This document shows positions 40,019 through 49,812 of a stretch of 64,000 bases of DNA, one piece after another; position 1 is the stretch's first letter; every line of letters begins with the position of its first letter. The notes below the pieces were generated by a model. The model was not told the origin of the DNA. It saw only the letters and a list, made by a program, of their open reading frames with translations, and did no database searches. The DNA comes from an uncultured Bacteroidales bacterium (GTDB taxonomy: Bacteria; Bacteroidota; Bacteroidia; Bacteroidales; UBA4417): NCBI GenBank assembly GCA_903879715.1, contig CAIRMR010000030.1, positions 1 through 64,000 of the forward strand, in the 5' to 3' direction. Position numbers and translations under genes: made by a program.

Positions 40019-42676
40019 CTAAAATGAAATTTCCAGCTGCTTATTACTGAAAATAGAAAATGATAATCTGAATCCAACGGATTCAAATCCCGAATTATTG
40101 AAACCGGAATAAACGCCAAAATTGTAAAGCTCATTTCCTATTCCATAACCCATTTCAAGGTGATAGCCGGTTTCGGGAACAAACAGGTAATTTACCGAAA
40201 GATTTTCACTCCACATCCTGTTGCGGATAAGCGGAAGGCGTTTGAGCAAAAGCATAGGGGTTTTATACATTACATGACCTTCAATATACCCTTTATTGGT
40301 GCTGTGCGTATAATAATCCATCAGCTGAAAAACCGGGTAGATGTTTTTAATGCCTAGCTCATATGGGGAGGCAGCAAAGTGATTGAATTCATTGAAATAA
40401 ACATTTCTGTTATTCGCAAAATAACCCGCTTCGAAATTGTACTGTATGATTGAGCGTAAACCGGATTTTAACTTCTGATGGATGCCTATTTTTACCAGGT
40501 CAAAATCGGTTTCAAAACCAGGAGCCGGTATCCCTTTTTTATAACCTAAAAACATAGTTGGTGTATTGTTAAAACCGGGGCGGGCAATTTTAACACCATT
40601 CTTAATATAATAATAAGGAGCAGGCTTATACGATAAAGTCAGGTCGAACTGCAGATTGTTATGATCCAACATTGCGTATGATTTGGCATCAGGTACATTG
40701 GGTTTATACGTTCTGCTTTCCCTGTAGAAAGATGAAAAATCGGTATTGTTTTCCTGTACTTTGTTTTTTTCGCCTGTAAAGGATGATTCCAGGTTAAATT
40801 CGTGTGTCAACCTGATGCTGTGATTCAGAGAAATGTAATTCCTGAGGTAGAACCGTGAAATATTATCGTGCAGGAAAAGTGACGATACCGAGTTTTCCAA
40901 TGCCATGGCTCCTTTCGGATTGAAATCGCTACTTCCGGAGCCGGCTTTAATACTGATATTCTGCCGGTATCTTCCGGAACCTATAAAATTGAGCCCGGCA
41001 TCCCATACAACGGCTTTCCTCGAAAAAGCATACCCAGGTGAAAGAGAAACAGAATACAAACCCTGCTTTTTAACTTTCCGGAACAGCTCAAAATTCGTTT
41101 TGTAAACAAGACCATCCACTGCGTTGAAATTTAAGCCAAATGGGTAAAGCAAGCCCCTGCTTTTAAAATACTTAACGGTGTCAGGTTCATAGAGCCCCCC
41201 GGTTAACAGAACTTTGAAAAACTTTTTATTTTTAGCCTTGTTTGTCCGGGTTGAATCGTTTGCCTGGTTTGCATTTTCCATCTGAATCGAATCATATTCC
41301 AGTGTGCTTACTTTTTCGACGGATGAAAGTGGTATCGGCCGCACCTTGTTCCAGTATAGGGTATCACGGGTTCGGGCAGCGCTGTCAATTTGAGTTTTGT
41401 ATGTTTCGATAAATGTATGGTCGTTCTTTAAAGTATCCTTCCTGATGATTTCTTTCTTGCGAAGTATAAGTTTTGAAGCCCGGTTAGCCTCGGTGGTTGT
41501 TGGATTAACATTGGCTGAAAGTTTCGACAGTTTTTCATCGATTTTATCAACGAGCGATTTAGTTTTTTTAGATAGGATTTCCTTTTGACGAAGCAATTGT
41601 TGCTGGTTCTTTTTATTAGCGTCAACGATTGCCTGGTTTACTTCCAGTTTGTTGTATTTTATGGAGGTATAATAGTTCATTACCGATTTATTGTCCATAA
41701 TTTCTATGTCCAGGTTATAGTGGTTGTTCACTGCCAGCCAAACGCCTTCTTTCACTTCAGCAAATGACTGGCTGATTTTAATAGTCGTGCCCAGTTGCGC
41801 GTTGATGGCTAAATCCATGTTATAGATACACCATAGTCCTTCAATTACATACAAATAGCCGCTAACATACTGTGAACCATCACCTTTTGGGATAACTTTA
41901 ATTTTATCGACCGACACATTGCCGTATTGATTTGTTCCTTCAAAGTGATACCTGTAATATTCAAAAGCGCCGGCAGTAATGGGCGAAACAGCGTTGCCAA
42001 ATGATTTGGGATTATAGGTATTCTGAGTTATAAATCCCATGGCTCCTGAAGAACTGCTTTGGCTGCTGCCAGGAAACGTACTATGTAAAGATTTTACTTT
42101 TTGATTAATGATATTTGGCGATTTAAAATATATCTCATTTACAGACTCTTCGAGATACGTATCACCTTCCTTGATTTGCTGTTCTTTCAGCTCATCGTGC
42201 GCCATCCATTTTACCATGGCAGAAAGTTTCAGTATTTCCATGCTTCCCCTTATATATACATCAGCAATATAGGATTTTATCATGGATGCATGCTCAGGCG
42301 CTTTGCTTATCACATTTCGCATAATTTTATAGGCTGGATCTTCTCCATTCGAAGTTATAACAACCTCATTGAGATCGTAGGCCATGGCGGGTAAAATAAT
42401 GTGTAAGTTTTGGGTGTTTTTATCAACAACGATATTCTGAGTCACAGGTTTATAACCCATACATTGAAATGTACAGGTATATTTACCGGCCGGAAGTTTT
42501 AATTCATATTCGCCTTCCATATTGGCCGAAGTACCATATGAAACTTCTTTAATATAAACTGTTGAAAAGGGTATCGGCTTGCCGTCGGAGTCCTTTATTG
42601 AACCTTTCAGAACTTGTCCAAAAAGGCTAGTGCTGAAACTAATAATGACTAAAATTAAATATAGGTATCGCTGCAT
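40019..42676 (-). CDS. DUF5686 / carboxypeptidase-regulatory-like outer membrane protein
   Basis: The 885-residue protein has a signal peptide (RYLYLILVIISFSTSLFG), then a CarboxypepD_reg-like beta domain (GSIKDSDGKPIPFSTVYIKEVSYGTSANMEGEYELKLPAGKYTCTFQCMGYKP, about residues 25-77) and the DUF5686 region beginning DLNEVVITSNGEDPAYKIMRNVI. The last 350 residues consist of alternating aromatic strands ending in FSIFSNKQLEISF, which reads as an outer membrane barrel with a C-terminal Phe. Function is unknown; the layout is that of TonB-receptor-related Bacteroidota barrel proteins. Flanked on both sides by related palindromes. Confidence 0.85.
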   Translation of the reverse strand: MQRYLYLILVIISFSTSLFGQVLKGSIKDSDGKPIPFSTVYIKEVSYGTSANMEGEYELKLPAGKYTCTFQCMGYKPVTQNIVVDKNTQNLHIILPAMAYDLNEVVITSNGEDPAYKIMRNVISKAPEHASMIKSYIADVYIRGSMEILKLSAMVKWMAHDELKEQQIKEGDTYLEESVNEIYFKSPNIINQKVKSLHSTFPGSSQSSSSGAMGFITQNTYNPKSFGNAVSPITAGAFEYYRYHFEGTNQYGNVSVDKIKVIPKGDGSQYVSGYLYVIEGLWCIYNMDLAINAQLGTTIKISQSFAEVKEGVWLAVNNHYNLDIEIMDNKSVMNYYTSIKYNKLEVNQAIVDANKKNQQQLLRQKEILSKKTKSLVDKIDEKLSKLSANVNPTTTEANRASKLILRKKEIIRKDTLKNDHTFIETYKTQIDSAARTRDTLYWNKVRPIPLSSVEKVSTLEYDSIQMENANQANDSTRTNKAKNKKFFKVLLTGGLYEPDTVKYFKSRGLLYPFGLNFNAVDGLVYKTNFELFRKVKKQGLYSVSLSPGYAFSRKAVVWDAGLNFIGSGRYRQNISIKAGSGSSDFNPKGAMALENSVSSLFLHDNISRFYLRNYISLNHSIRLTHEFNLESSFTGEKNKVQENNTDFSSFYRESRTYKPNVPDAKSYAMLDHNNLQFDLTLSYKPAPYYYIKNGVKIARPGFNNTPTMFLGYKKGIPAPGFETDFDLVKIGIHQKLKSGLRSIIQYNFEAGYFANNRNVYFNEFNHFAASPYELGIKNIYPVFQLMDYYTHSTNKGYIEGHVMYKTPMLLLKRLPLIRNRMWSENLSVNYLFVPETGYHLEMGYGIGNELYNFGVYSGFNNSGFESVGFRLSFSIFSNKQLEISF

Positions 42677-42762
42677 ATCGTGAAATAGGAATCAAATATA
42701 TCCAAAGATAACGTCAGCAAATCGTTGTTAACGAATTTTATGAGAAAATAGGTAGGGTAAAC

Positions 42763-42870
42763 TATTCACGGGGTGACTTTAAGTCACCCCGTCAAAAGAA
42801 AAAGCCAGGACTTCAACTAAAGTGAAATCCGTGCTTCGATTTAGTCAGGGTGCGACTAAAAGTCGCACCA
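42763..42870. repeat. REP-like palindromes downstream of aspS
   Basis: 42763-42792 repeats the left 18 bases of the 36-bp palindrome at 39981 and pairs ACGGGGTGACTT with AAGTCACCCCGT. 42849-42869 is GGTGCGACT-AAA-AGTCGCACC. They share the GACT/AGTC centre. Confidence 0.75.
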
Positions 42871-42876
42871 CCCTGT

Positions 42877-44622
42877 CTAAATTGAAACTTTTAAACTCAG
42901 TTCCTTCAACTGATCATCCGAAATACGTGAAGGCGAATCGATCATTACATCGCGGGCGGCGTTATTTTTAGGGAAAGCAATATAATCGCGGATGGATTCG
43001 CTGCCACCAAAAAGTGAGCATAAGCGGTCGAAACCGAAAGCGATTCCTCCGTGTGGCGGTGCGCCAAATTCAAATGCATTCATCAGGAAACCAAACTGTG
43101 CCTGTGCATCCTCCTCGCTGAAACCAAGCAACTGAAGCATCTTATGCTGCAGTGGTTTATTATGTATACGGATTGATCCGCCACCAACTTCCACGCCGTT
43201 GATAACCATATCATACGCGTTGGCGCGAACGGCTCCGGGATCGGAATCGAGAAGCGCGATGTCTTCAGGTTTTGGTGAAGTGAATGGGTGATGCATGGCA
43301 TAAAAACGCTGGCTGTCTTCATCCCACTCAAGCAAAGGAAAATCATATACCCAAAGCGGTGAAAAGGTTTCAGGATTTCGCAGACCGAGCCTGCTGCCCA
43401 TTTCAAGGCGAAGATCATTTAAAGCTTTGCGGGTTTTATTAGCTTTTCCGGCTAAAACTAATATCAGGTCACCAGGTTTTGCATCAAAAGCTTCGGCCCA
43501 TTTTTTCAGTTCTTCGGGCGAGTAAAATTTATCGACTGAGGATTTCAGTGTTCCATCGGCAGCATAACGCAAATAAATCAATCCACCGGCACCAACCTGG
43601 GGTTTCTTTACAAAATCGGTGAGTTCGTCTAATTGCTTGCGTGTATATTCGGCACAGCCTCCGGCATTGATACCTACAACCAGCTCTGCATCATCAAAAA
43701 CTTTAAAATCTTTGCCTTTCACTATATCCGAAAGTTCAACAAATTGCATTCCGAAGCGTGTATCAGGTTTGTCGCTGCCGTAGTATTTCATGGCGTCGGC
43801 CCAGGTCATGCGCGGTAATTTCACAACATCTACTTTTTTAACTGTTTTGAAGAGATGAACAACGAGTCCTTCAAATGTATCGAAAATGTCTTCCTGTGTT
43901 ACGAACGACATTTCGCAGTCGATCTGGGTAAATTCCGGCTGGCGATCGGCACGCAGGTCTTCGTCGCGGAAACATTTAACAATCTGGAAATAGCGGTCGA
44001 AACCGGCAACCATCAGCAATTGCTTAAATGTTTGTGGCGACTGTGGCAGGGCATAAAACTCGCCCGGGTTTACACGTGAAGGAACCACATAATCGCGGGC
44101 TCCTTCGGGAGTGCTTTTAATCAGGACCGGAGTTTCAACTTCAATAAAATTAAGGCTGTCCATATAGTTTCGTGTCTGGAAAGCCAGGCGGTGACGCAGT
44201 TCCATATTGCGTTTCACGGCGTTGCGGCGCAGATCGAGGTAACGGTATTTCATACGGAGTTCATCGCCGCCGTCGGTATTATCTTCAATAGTAAATGGCG
44301 GGGTTTTCGATTCGTTGAGTATATCCAGTTTTTCAACTGTAATTTCGATATCGCCGGTTGCCATCTTAGCATTTTTATTGCTGCGTTCTGAAACTTTTCC
44401 TTCAACAAGAATAACAAATTCACGTCCGAGTTTGCGTGCCTGATCGCATAAAGCGGCATGGGTTTCCATATTGAAAACCAGCTGTGTAATGCCATAGCGG
44501 TCCCGCAGATCAACAAAAGTCATTCCGCCCAGGTCGCGCGAACGCTGCACCCAACCGGTTAATATTACGTTTTGGCCCACATGAGCCATATTCAGTTCTC
44601 CACAGGTATGTGTACGAAGCAT
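42877..44622 (-). CDS. aspS: aspartyl-tRNA synthetase
   Basis: The 581-residue class II enzyme attaches Asp to tRNA-Asp. The order is: OB-fold anticodon domain ([46 protein letters not shown]), motif 1 with [26 protein letters not shown], motif 2 ([23 protein letters not shown]), a GAD insert as in bacterial forms, and motif 3 ([16 protein letters not shown]). ATG 44622 is chosen over upstream starts that run into a repeat; a promoter box lies at 44648-44655. Whether it also charges tRNA-Asn (non-discriminating) cannot be decided here. Confidence 0.96.
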   Translation of the reverse strand: MLRTHTCGELNMAHVGQNVILTGWVQRSRDLGGMTFVDLRDRYGITQLVFNMETHAALCDQARKLGREFVILVEGKVSERSNKNAKMATGDIEITVEKLDILNESKTPPFTIEDNTDGGDELRMKYRYLDLRRNAVKRNMELRHRLAFQTRNYMDSLNFIEVETPVLIKSTPEGARDYVVPSRVNPGEFYALPQSPQTFKQLLMVAGFDRYFQIVKCFRDEDLRADRQPEFTQIDCEMSFVTQEDIFDTFEGLVVHLFKTVKKVDVVKLPRMTWADAMKYYGSDKPDTRFGMQFVELSDIVKGKDFKVFDDAELVVGINAGGCAEYTRKQLDELTDFVKKPQVGAGGLIYLRYAADGTLKSSVDKFYSPEELKKWAEAFDAKPGDLILVLAGKANKTRKALNDLRLEMGSRLGLRNPETFSPLWVYDFPLLEWDEDSQRFYAMHHPFTSPKPEDIALLDSDPGAVRANAYDMVINGVEVGGGSIRIHNKPLQHKMLQLLGFSEEDAQAQFGFLMNAFEFGAPPHGGIAFGFDRLCSLFGGSESIRDYIAFPKNNAARDVMIDSPSRISDDQLKELSLKVSI

Positions 44623-44647
44623 AATACTTTGAATTATTAAAGGCTGC

Positions 44648-44655
44648 AAAAGTAG
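44648..44655 (-). promoter_or_regulatory. -7 promoter box of aspS
   Basis: The minus strand reads TACTTTTG, 25 bases before the ATG at 44622. Confidence 0.6.
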
Positions 44656-44684
44656 GAATTTTTTGGAAAGGAAATTTGTAGAAT

Positions 44685-44820
44685 TGTGGTCTCGGCTCCG
44701 CTCGACCACCTTGGATCACGGTGACCATGCGGAGCCGAGGGCTCATCTTGAAATCCCGGTGACCGAGCGGAGCCGAGGGCACCAACTACAAAGCGGAGCC
44801 GAGGGCGCCCTTACCCGATC
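44685..44820. repeat. GCGGAGCCGAGGGC-type repeat cluster, copy A
   Basis: Several units with CGGTGACC, GCGGAGCCGAGGGC and an inverted GGCTCCGCTCGACC occur in a row, much richer in GC than the surroundings. The same words return at 45203-45383. Confidence 0.85.
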
Positions 44821-44839
44821 ATAAACTGAGGGCACATGT

Positions 44840-45149
44840 TTATATTTTATCCTTGTTTTCAGCTTTTGAAATATTCGTACACTTCGCAAACTCGTGCAAC
44901 AAACGTTCATCTCCCGCCATCAATGCTTCTTTTTTTGCACGGCTCCAATTCTGGACTTGTTTCTCCCTATAAAATGCGGTATCAATCCGATCAAATTCTT
45001 CAAAATATGAGTTTAACCGGCAGACGCTTTTTCGTATGATTGGCACCTTCACCGTTTTGATGCTCCAATATTCTTAACTCCAGATTTTTGTTGCTTCCGG
45101 TGTAATAACTGCCATCCGAACATTCAAGTATGTACATATAGCCTTTCAT
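44840..45149 (-). pseudogene. GIY-YIG endonuclease-like gene (YhbQ/UPF0213 type), frameshifted
   Basis: From ATG 45149 the frame reads KGYMYILECSDGSYYTGSNKNLELRILEHQNGEGANHTKKRLPVKLIF and then stops at about 45000. The family normally continues YFEEFD..AFYREKQVQNWSRAKKEAL, and this continuation is present in another frame (to 44840). A short deletion near 45005-45010 thus breaks an otherwise intact small GIY-YIG protein. It sits between two copies of a GC-rich repeat cluster. Confidence 0.75.
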
Positions 45150-45202
45150 TATAGCAAACTGTTTTATAACTGGATATGACAAAGATAAGAATTTAAATTT
45201 CT

Positions 45203-45383
45203 GGTCTCGGCTCCGCTCGACCAGCGAGATTCCCGTGATCGATTGGGGTCCCGGCTCCGCCCGACCTCCTTGGATCCCCGTGACCGAGCGGAGCTATTGA
45301 CTCACTTCGAAATCCCGGTGACCGAGCGGAGCCGAGGGCACACATTGAAATCCCGGTGACCAAGCGGAGCGGAGGCCACCCGC
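45203..45383. repeat. GCGGAGCCGAGGGC-type repeat cluster, copy B
   Basis: A second tandem cluster of GAAATCCCGGTGACC, GAGCGGAGCCGAGGGCACA and inverted units, like the cluster at 44685-44820. Together they flank the broken GIY-YIG gene. Confidence 0.85.
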
Positions 45384-45492
45384 GCACCAAAATTTATTAC
45401 TGAAATACCTCTTCTTTGCAAAAAAATGAAAAATAATTTAACATCGTTTTCACAAAAAGCGTTAAAACAACTGGTGGTATTTGCTAAAACAC

Positions 45493-45523
45493 TTGATTTC
45501 AGCGCTTAAATTCATTACCTTTG
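45493..45523 (+). promoter_or_regulatory. promoter of queA
   Basis: TTG (45493-45495) and TACCTTTG (45516-45523) with 20 bases between them match the Bacteroidota -33/-7 promoter. The ATG at 45562 follows. Confidence 0.65.
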
Positions 45524-45561
45524 CACACTTTTCTGAAAAATCAATACGAAAAACAGACTAT

Positions 45562-46617
45562 ATGAAACTCTCACAATTCAGATATCATTTGCCAAATGAA
45601 CTGATTGCTCTTCACCCGGTTGAAAACCGTGACGAATCGCGCCTGATGGTACTCGACCGTAAAACGCAAACCATTGAACACAAAACCTTCAAGGATATAC
45701 TAAACTATTTTGGAGACGGAGACGTTTTTATTCTGAATAACACCAAAGTTTTTCCTGCACTTTTATTAGGCGAAAAAGAGAAAACAGGCGCTAAAATCAC
45801 TGTTTTTCTTCTCCGCGAACTCAATAGCGAAGCCCGTTTATGGGATGTACTGGTTGATCCGGCACGTAAAATACGCATAGGCAACAAACTGTATTTTGGC
45901 GATGACGATTCCCTTGTTGCAGAAGTAATTGACAATACCACTTCACGGGGACGTACTTTGCGCTTTTTGTTCGACGGTCCTTACAGCGAATTTAAACGCA
46001 CCATAGAGTCTTTAGGCCGCACACCACTTCCTGAAGAATTACAACGCCTTCGCGATATCGTACCCGACGATAAAGAGCGGTACCAGACCATTTACGCAAA
46101 AAACGAAGGCGCTGTTGCTGTACCATCAGCCGGGCTGCATTTCAGCCGGGAACTCATGAAGCGCCTCGAACTCCAGGGTGTTAATTTTGCCGAAGTAACA
46201 TTACATGCCGGTCTTGGTAACTTCCGCGCCATCGACGTTGAAGATCTTACCAAATATAAAATGGATTCGGAAGAACTGCTGATTGAAGAGGATCAGGCAG
46301 CTATTGTAAACCGTTCCATTGAATCACGCAGGAAAGTCTGTGTGGTTGGTACCACAACCATGAAAGCGGTTGAATCGTCGGTTACCATTTCAGGCCAGCT
46401 TAAACCATACAGCGGATGGAGTAATAAATTTATTTTCCCTCCTTACGATTTCAGCATAGGTTCAAGCATGATCACTAACTTCCATTTGCCACAATCACCC
46501 ATGATGATGATGGTTGCAGCCTATGCAGGTTACGATTTGCTGATGAAGGCATACAAAGAAGCCGTACAGCAGAAATACCGTTTCTTTACTTACGGTGATG
46601 CAATGCTGATCCTGTAA
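45562..46617 (+). CDS. queA: S-adenosylmethionine:tRNA ribosyltransferase-isomerase QueA
   Basis: The 351-residue enzyme makes epoxyqueuosine from preQ1 at tRNA position 34. Family marks are visible: [33 protein letters not shown] at the start, [45 protein letters not shown] and the C-terminal [37 protein letters not shown]. The frame is open upstream to 45481, but the promoter lies inside that part, so ATG 45562 is the start. Followed by a terminator at 46653. Confidence 0.95.
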   Translation: MKLSQFRYHLPNELIALHPVENRDESRLMVLDRKTQTIEHKTFKDILNYFGDGDVFILNNTKVFPALLLGEKEKTGAKITVFLLRELNSEARLWDVLVDPARKIRIGNKLYFGDDDSLVAEVIDNTTSRGRTLRFLFDGPYSEFKRTIESLGRTPLPEELQRLRDIVPDDKERYQTIYAKNEGAVAVPSAGLHFSRELMKRLELQGVNFAEVTLHAGLGNFRAIDVEDLTKYKMDSEELLIEEDQAAIVNRSIESRRKVCVVGTTTMKAVESSVTISGQLKPYSGWSNKFIFPPYDFSIGSSMITNFHLPQSPMMMMVAAYAGYDLLMKAYKEAVQQKYRFFTYGDAMLIL

Positions 46618-46652
46618 TTACAAATTGAACTGATTTTCCCTTACTAAATTAG

Positions 46653-46677
46653 AACCCCTTGCAAGAGGGGTTTTTTT
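46653..46677 (+). terminator. terminator of queA
   Basis: AACCCCT pairs with AGGGG and TT across a short loop and is followed by seven T. Confidence 0.85.
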
Positions 46678-46866
46678 ATTGGGGGAGTTTAAATCAAAAG
46701 GTATAATTCAAAATGCAAAGGTGTTTTAGATCCAAAGATTATCAATTGCAGATCTAATTGAATTGACTATCCAGGCAATAATCTCCGCAATTGGTTTCAT
46801 TTTACATTTTAATCTTTGAATTTTACATTGAATTACTTCCTTTTTTGTAAGTCTTGCATGTTCGGA

Positions 46867-48207
46867 TTAGGATTTCATACTTTCCTTCTTATTAATATTC
46901 CCGGCACCGTTACCTCCATTAAAAAAGGCGTTAAGGAGAATAGCTGCAATTGAACCCAGGGTAATGCCACTGTGAAGGACCGTCTGGCTCCAGTCAGGGA
47001 AGAACTGGAAGAATTTTGGAGCCACCAACGGGATTAATCCAATCCCGATGCTGATAGCAACAATAAAGGTATTGTTCTTGTTATTCTCGAAATCAACTTT
47101 CGAGAGGGCTTTAATTCCGCTCGCAGCAACAATTCCAAACATGGCAATTCCGGCGCCTCCAAGTACTGCATTTGGCAGTGAGGCTATAATTGTGGCAAGT
47201 TTAGGAATAAGGCCCATCAAAACAAGTATTGCGCCAGCCATTGCAACCACAAAACGACTTTTTATGCCAGTTAAAGCTACAAGACCGACGTTCTGGGCAA
47301 ACGCCGTGTATGGAAAAGCATTGAAAACACCTCCAAGCATGGTGGCTAATCCATCTGCCCGCAGACCGGAAGCAAGTTCTTTCTCCCCGATTTTCTTCCC
47401 TACTATCTGGCCAATAGCCAGGAAATCTCCTGTCGATTCAACCATAACAACTACCATAACAAGGATCATGGCAAGAATTGCCCCAACTTCAAATTTTGGC
47501 ATTCCAAACGCAAACGGATAATCAAGTCCAACCCAGGAAGCGTCAGCAACTCCTGAAAAACTCACAAGCCCGAAAGGAATGGCAACTATTAAACCAACAA
47601 CCAGGCCAATCAGAACAGAGATATGAGCAATAAATCCCGTAAAATATTTATTGACCAGAAGAATAGTTAAAAGTACAATCGCTGCAATCGCAATAAACGA
47701 TCCGGCTCCGTAGTTTGGATTTCCTATTCCGCCTGCAGCCCAGTTGGCGGCCACCGGCAGGAGGGAAATACCAATAATTGTAATAATACTACCAGTAACA
47801 ATAGGTGGGAAAAAGCGGATAAGTTTACTAAAGTATGGAGCAATTAAAAAAGTGAAAAGCCCGGCCGCCATCACAGATCCGAAAATTAATGGCATTCCCC
47901 CGCTTGTAGCCATAATAACCATTGGCGTTACAGCTGCAAAGGTGACACCTTGAATAATCGGAATTTTTATTCCGATTTTCCAGATTCCGAGCGTTTGAAG
48001 CAGCGTTGCCAAACCGCATGTAAATAAGTCGGCATTGATTAAAAATGCGGTTTGTGATTTTGTCAGACCCGCGGCACCAGCAATAATCAAAGGAACCGCC
48101 ACCGCTCCGGCATACATAGCCAGCACATGTTGTAATCCCAATATAAAAAGTTTCCCTGCAGGCATCATCTCGTCAACGGGAGCAATTTGTGTGTTAGTGT
48201 TGGCCAT
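46867..48207 (-). CDS. NCS2 family nucleobase permease (xanthine/uracil type)
   Basis: The 446-residue membrane protein has about 14 hydrophobic helices. It contains QHVLAMYAGAVAVPLIIAGAAGLT (residues 26-49), an NCS2 hallmark, the substrate-site helices with VMVESTGDFLAIGQIVG (about 255-272), and NAFPYTAFAQNVGLVALTGIKSR (about 292-315), the family signature resembling the xanthine/uric acid branch. It probably imports xanthine or uric acid with protons or sodium. No purine riboswitch was found upstream. Single gene divergent from sdaA. Confidence 0.88.
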   Translation of the reverse strand: MANTNTQIAPVDEMMPAGKLFILGLQHVLAMYAGAVAVPLIIAGAAGLTKSQTAFLINADLFTCGLATLLQTLGIWKIGIKIPIIQGVTFAAVTPMVIMATSGGMPLIFGSVMAAGLFTFLIAPYFSKLIRFFPPIVTGSIITIIGISLLPVAANWAAGGIGNPNYGAGSFIAIAAIVLLTILLVNKYFTGFIAHISVLIGLVVGLIVAIPFGLVSFSGVADASWVGLDYPFAFGMPKFEVGAILAMILVMVVVMVESTGDFLAIGQIVGKKIGEKELASGLRADGLATMLGGVFNAFPYTAFAQNVGLVALTGIKSRFVVAMAGAILVLMGLIPKLATIIASLPNAVLGGAGIAMFGIVAASGIKALSKVDFENNKNNTFIVAISIGIGLIPLVAPKFFQFFPDWSQTVLHSGITLGSIAAILLNAFFNGGNGAGNINKKESMKS

Positions 48208-48415
48208 TTCTTTCTTATTTTAAAATTAACAGCTAAATTCTGGAGGCTAAATTTGTTGAGTCAAACTTAGGCAAAAATTCATTTGTCAATGAGATTCCGG
48301 TCATTAAAATTCCAGCTCAAAAGATTATAAATTCATTGAAATTCTCATATTGCTTCATTATAAATTCCGATCTTTATTGTTGGATATATAACTCATCATT
48401 CCTTTCCTAATTGAT

Positions 48416-48423
48416 TACTTTTG
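48416..48423 (+). promoter_or_regulatory. -7 promoter box of L-serine dehydratase gene
   Basis: TACTTTTG fits TAnnTTTG. It lies at the ATG of the longer frame (48421), which is therefore not used. Confidence 0.55.
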
Positions 48424-48483
48424 CATTGCTGCCAGGAAATAAATATTTCCAGCTTTTTTCTTCTCAAATATCATTTTAGACTA

Positions 48484-49677
48484 ATGGAATCCATTCGCAA
48501 AATATACAAGACCGGTCTTGGCCCATCGAGCAGCCATACCATGGGTCCGAGATTTGCAGCTGAGAAATTCAAGCTAAAGAATGAATCTGCAACCCAGATC
48601 CGCATTACTCTTTATGGAAGCCTTGCTGCCACAGGGAAAGGGCATCTTACAGATAAAGTGTTAAGAGAATCGTTTCCTGAGGACAAGGTGCGAATTATCT
48701 GGCAGAAAGACACCGTTTTGCCCCAACATCCGAATGGGATGAAATTTGAAGCTCTGGATGATAACGGAACATTGCTCGATGAGTGGACCGTTTTCAGTGT
48801 TGGCGGTGGCGATATTGAGGATGACGAAATGAAGATGCAGAAAGTAAATGTGTATCCTCACTCTAAAATGACTGATATCCTGAAATGGTGCCAGCAAAAC
48901 GGCCGAACACTGTGGGAGTATGTTGAGATACACGAAGGCGAAGGAATCTGGGATTTCCTGGCCGAAGTATGGAAAACCATGAAGGAATCCATCGTCCGCG
49001 GACTGGAACACGAAGGTGTTTTGCCCGGAATATTGCATCTTCCACGAAAAGCTTCATCCTACTATATTAAAGCTAAAAGCTCCGCAGGAACTTTACAGAA
49101 ACGCGCAATGGTATTTGCTTACGCTTTAGCAGTTTCGGAAGAGAATGCAGGTGGCGGGACTATTGTTACAGCGCCTACCTGCGGCTCATGTGGCGTGGTG
49201 CCGGCTGTATTATACCATACTCAGAATACATATGATTTTTCGGATATCAAGATACTGCGGGCTTTGGCAACTGCCGCGCTGATTGGTAACCTCGTAAAAG
49301 AAAATGCTTCCATATCCGGGGCCCAGGTTGGATGTCAGGGCGAAGTGGGGACAGCCTGTTCAATGGCAGCAGGTGGCGCGGCACAACTTTTTGGAGCAAC
49401 GCCGTTTCAGGTGGAATACGCTGCTGAGATGGGGCTTGAACATCACCTTGGTTTGACCTGCGATCCTGTCGCAGGACTGGTTCAGATTCCCTGTATTGAA
49501 CGGAATGCCATCGGTGCCGGACGTGCCATGGATGCCAGCGCTTATGCTTTGCTTTCCGATGGGCAGCATCGGGTAAGTTTCGATAAAACCTGCCTTGCTA
49601 TGAACCAAACAGGCCACGATCTGCCGGATATTTATAAGGAAACTTCAGAAGGGGGACTGGCGTTGCTGATTAAATAA
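48484..49677 (+). CDS. sdaA: L-serine dehydratase, iron-sulfur type, single chain
   Basis: The 397-residue enzyme turns L-serine into pyruvate and ammonia using a 4Fe-4S cluster. The beta domain comes first (MESIRKIYKTGLGPSSSHTMGPRFAAEKF), then the catalytic alpha domain with TAPTCGSCGVVPAVLYH, GAQVGCQGEVGTACSMAAGGAAQLFG and LTCDPVAGLVQIPCIERNAIGA; the three cluster Cys residues lie in CQGE, CDPV and CIER. ATG 48484 is used because the promoter box lies just upstream. Single gene. Confidence 0.95.
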   Translation: MESIRKIYKTGLGPSSSHTMGPRFAAEKFKLKNESATQIRITLYGSLAATGKGHLTDKVLRESFPEDKVRIIWQKDTVLPQHPNGMKFEALDDNGTLLDEWTVFSVGGGDIEDDEMKMQKVNVYPHSKMTDILKWCQQNGRTLWEYVEIHEGEGIWDFLAEVWKTMKESIVRGLEHEGVLPGILHLPRKASSYYIKAKSSAGTLQKRAMVFAYALAVSEENAGGGTIVTAPTCGSCGVVPAVLYHTQNTYDFSDIKILRALATAALIGNLVKENASISGAQVGCQGEVGTACSMAAGGAAQLFGATPFQVEYAAEMGLEHHLGLTCDPVAGLVQIPCIERNAIGAGRAMDASAYALLSDGQHRVSFDKTCLAMNQTGHDLPDIYKETSEGGLALLIK

Positions 49678-49682
49678 GGGAA

Positions 49683-49730
49683 AAATGAAACCACGGAGGC
49701 ACTGAGAACACAGAGGAACACTGAGAGAAA
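49683..49730. repeat. ACCACGGAGGCAC-type dispersed repeat, copy 1
   Basis: ACCACGGAGGCACTGAGAACAC with AGAGGAACACTGAGA follows sdaA. Related copies are at 50479-50510 (inside the ispD end) and 50549-50588. Confidence 0.75.
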
Positions 49731-49812
49731 TAAGATATTGATATAAACTTAGCCAAATAATTTAATTTTGAACCTTAGTGAACTACGTGCCTAAGTGTTT
49801 TAAAAATCAGAC

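Noticed and set aside
47048-47521. 157-codon frame antisense to the nucleobase permease
   Set aside because: A shadow of the hydrophobic codons of the permease; no start context or neighbours.
48208-48415. Purine riboswitch upstream of the NCS2 permease
   Set aside because: No three-way junction with the conserved purine-aptamer loop bases could be built from the sequence.
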